Source: Terribacillus halophilus (GTDB lineage: Bacteria; Bacillota; Bacilli; Bacillales; Amphibacillaceae). From it: DNA of 64,000 nt. The position numbers and the translations under genes are program-made. The stretch covers positions 1,077,425 to 1,141,424 of the forward strand of contig NZ_LT727828.1 in NCBI RefSeq assembly GCF_900162685.1, read 5' to 3'. Below, piece by piece: positions 63,643 to 64,000 of this stretch; position 1 is the first letter of the stretch, and every line of letters starts with the position of its first letter. Under the pieces are notes generated by a model that did not search any database, was not told where the DNA came from, and worked only from the letters and a program-made list of their open reading frames with translations.

Positions 63643-64000
63643 CTTCCTGTAAGCCTCTTTTCATGCTTGCATACACACGGTGCCAGAAGTCTTCGTTATC
63701 ACGATAAGATTTCGTGATAAACGTAAGCATCTGATCACGTTTTTCTTCATATTCGGGTGCATCTTTGTCAGGAAGACTGCTGAATGATTCATCGATGTAA
63801 ACTTGCAGCTCAGGTGCCCGCGGACCCCAACTTGCTACTTCGTCCCCGTTTTGATTAATAAAGATAATAATCGGAATCGAACGGCTTTTTCCGTTCGTTA
63901 GGTACTGATCCATCAATTCCAAGTTTTTATCGCGGTAGAGAATGCTGACTTCAATCGCACCAGCTTGGGCAATATGGTAGAAGATTGGTAAGTTCAGCAT
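63638..64000 (-). CDS. Thioredoxin-fold family protein (5' part beyond window)
   Basis: At least 120 residues of the C-terminal part are present; the start lies off the right edge. SRSIPIIIFINQNGDEVASWGPR is the cis-proline strand of a thioredoxin fold as in the Thioredoxin_9 family, and a helical tail follows. The active-site region, if any, is outside the window, so catalysis cannot be judged. Confidence 0.78.
   Translation of the reverse strand: MLNLPIFYHIAQAGAIEVSILYRDKNLELMDQYLTNGKSRSIPIIIFINQNGDEVASWGPRAPELQVYIDESFSSLPDKDAPEYEEKRDQMLTFITKSYRDNEDFWHRVYASMKRGLQEA

Overview
The window is chromosomal DNA from a low-to-moderate GC, aerobic, endospore-forming Bacillaceae. The evidence is strong AGGAGG ribosome sites, frequent TTG and GTG starts, sporulation genes (CotF-like coat proteins, yunB, lytH, yutH, kapB), a qox-type quinol oxidase, and long runs of gene order shared with Bacillus subtilis. 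The dispersed intergenic repeat with GGAGACTCCCGC-type hairpins recalls halotolerant relatives such as Terribacillus, Oceanobacillus or Virgibacillus. The genus is an inference, not proven here. No rRNA, tRNA, CRISPR array, prophage or intact insertion sequence was seen.

Layout. 1-5 kb: a chemoreceptor-like protein, a dispersed repeat, a sodium:solute symporter, an MFS exporter and an acetyltransferase. 5.4-9.4 kb: qoxABCD terminal oxidase. 9.4-11.7 kb: acyl-CoA dehydrogenase and fabH with a FapR operator. 11.7-15.5 kb: an accessory stretch with a YndM protein, a SulP STAS remnant, a GtrA protein, a VLRF1-type peptide release factor, a hairpin repeat, a secreted pectate lyase and a coding remnant. 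15.5-19.3 kb: the zinc operon znuC-znuB-zur with tandem Zur boxes, then a MarR-controlled ABC-2 exporter with two matching operators. 19.4-22.1 kb: two coat proteins and yusI-gcvH-yusF-yusE-yusD.

22.1-30.4 kb: SAM riboswitch, metNPQ and sufCDSUB (methionine uptake and Fe-S assembly). 30.6-33.2 kb: yoaS-yozG-yoaT and an SDR dehydrogenase. 33.2-47.9 kb: the yun/yut block with an HD-GYP gene between yunC and yunB, then lytH, yutD-H, hom-thrC-thrB, Fe-S carriers (yutI, yutM), yuzD, yuzB and dapF. 48-51.6 kb: secreted lipase, acetyltransferase, second repeat copy, metallo-beta-lactamase-fold hydrolase and yumC. 51.9-55.5 kb: NDH-2, a frameshifted small glycine-zipper gene, a membrane protein with a five-codon leader, a truncated small gene, yuiD and bioY with a BirA operator. 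55.5-64 kb: deoD, stand-alone ptsH, patB-kapB, yugF, yugI, yuzA, pgi, a YugO potassium channel, a phosphotransferase and an edge-truncated thioredoxin-like gene.

The genes fit together around respiration (NDH-2, quinol oxidase), sulfur/Fe-S/methionine supply, threonine and lysine precursor synthesis, metal homeostasis and sporulation. Most of the window is conserved housekeeping. I found no convincing multi-gene system of a new type. The least explained features are the frameshifted glycine-zipper gene on a -1 slippery heptamer, the leader peptide next to it, a yusE homologue with no usual start codon, several genes whose ribosome site lies inside a hairpin, and the three-member dispersed repeat family.
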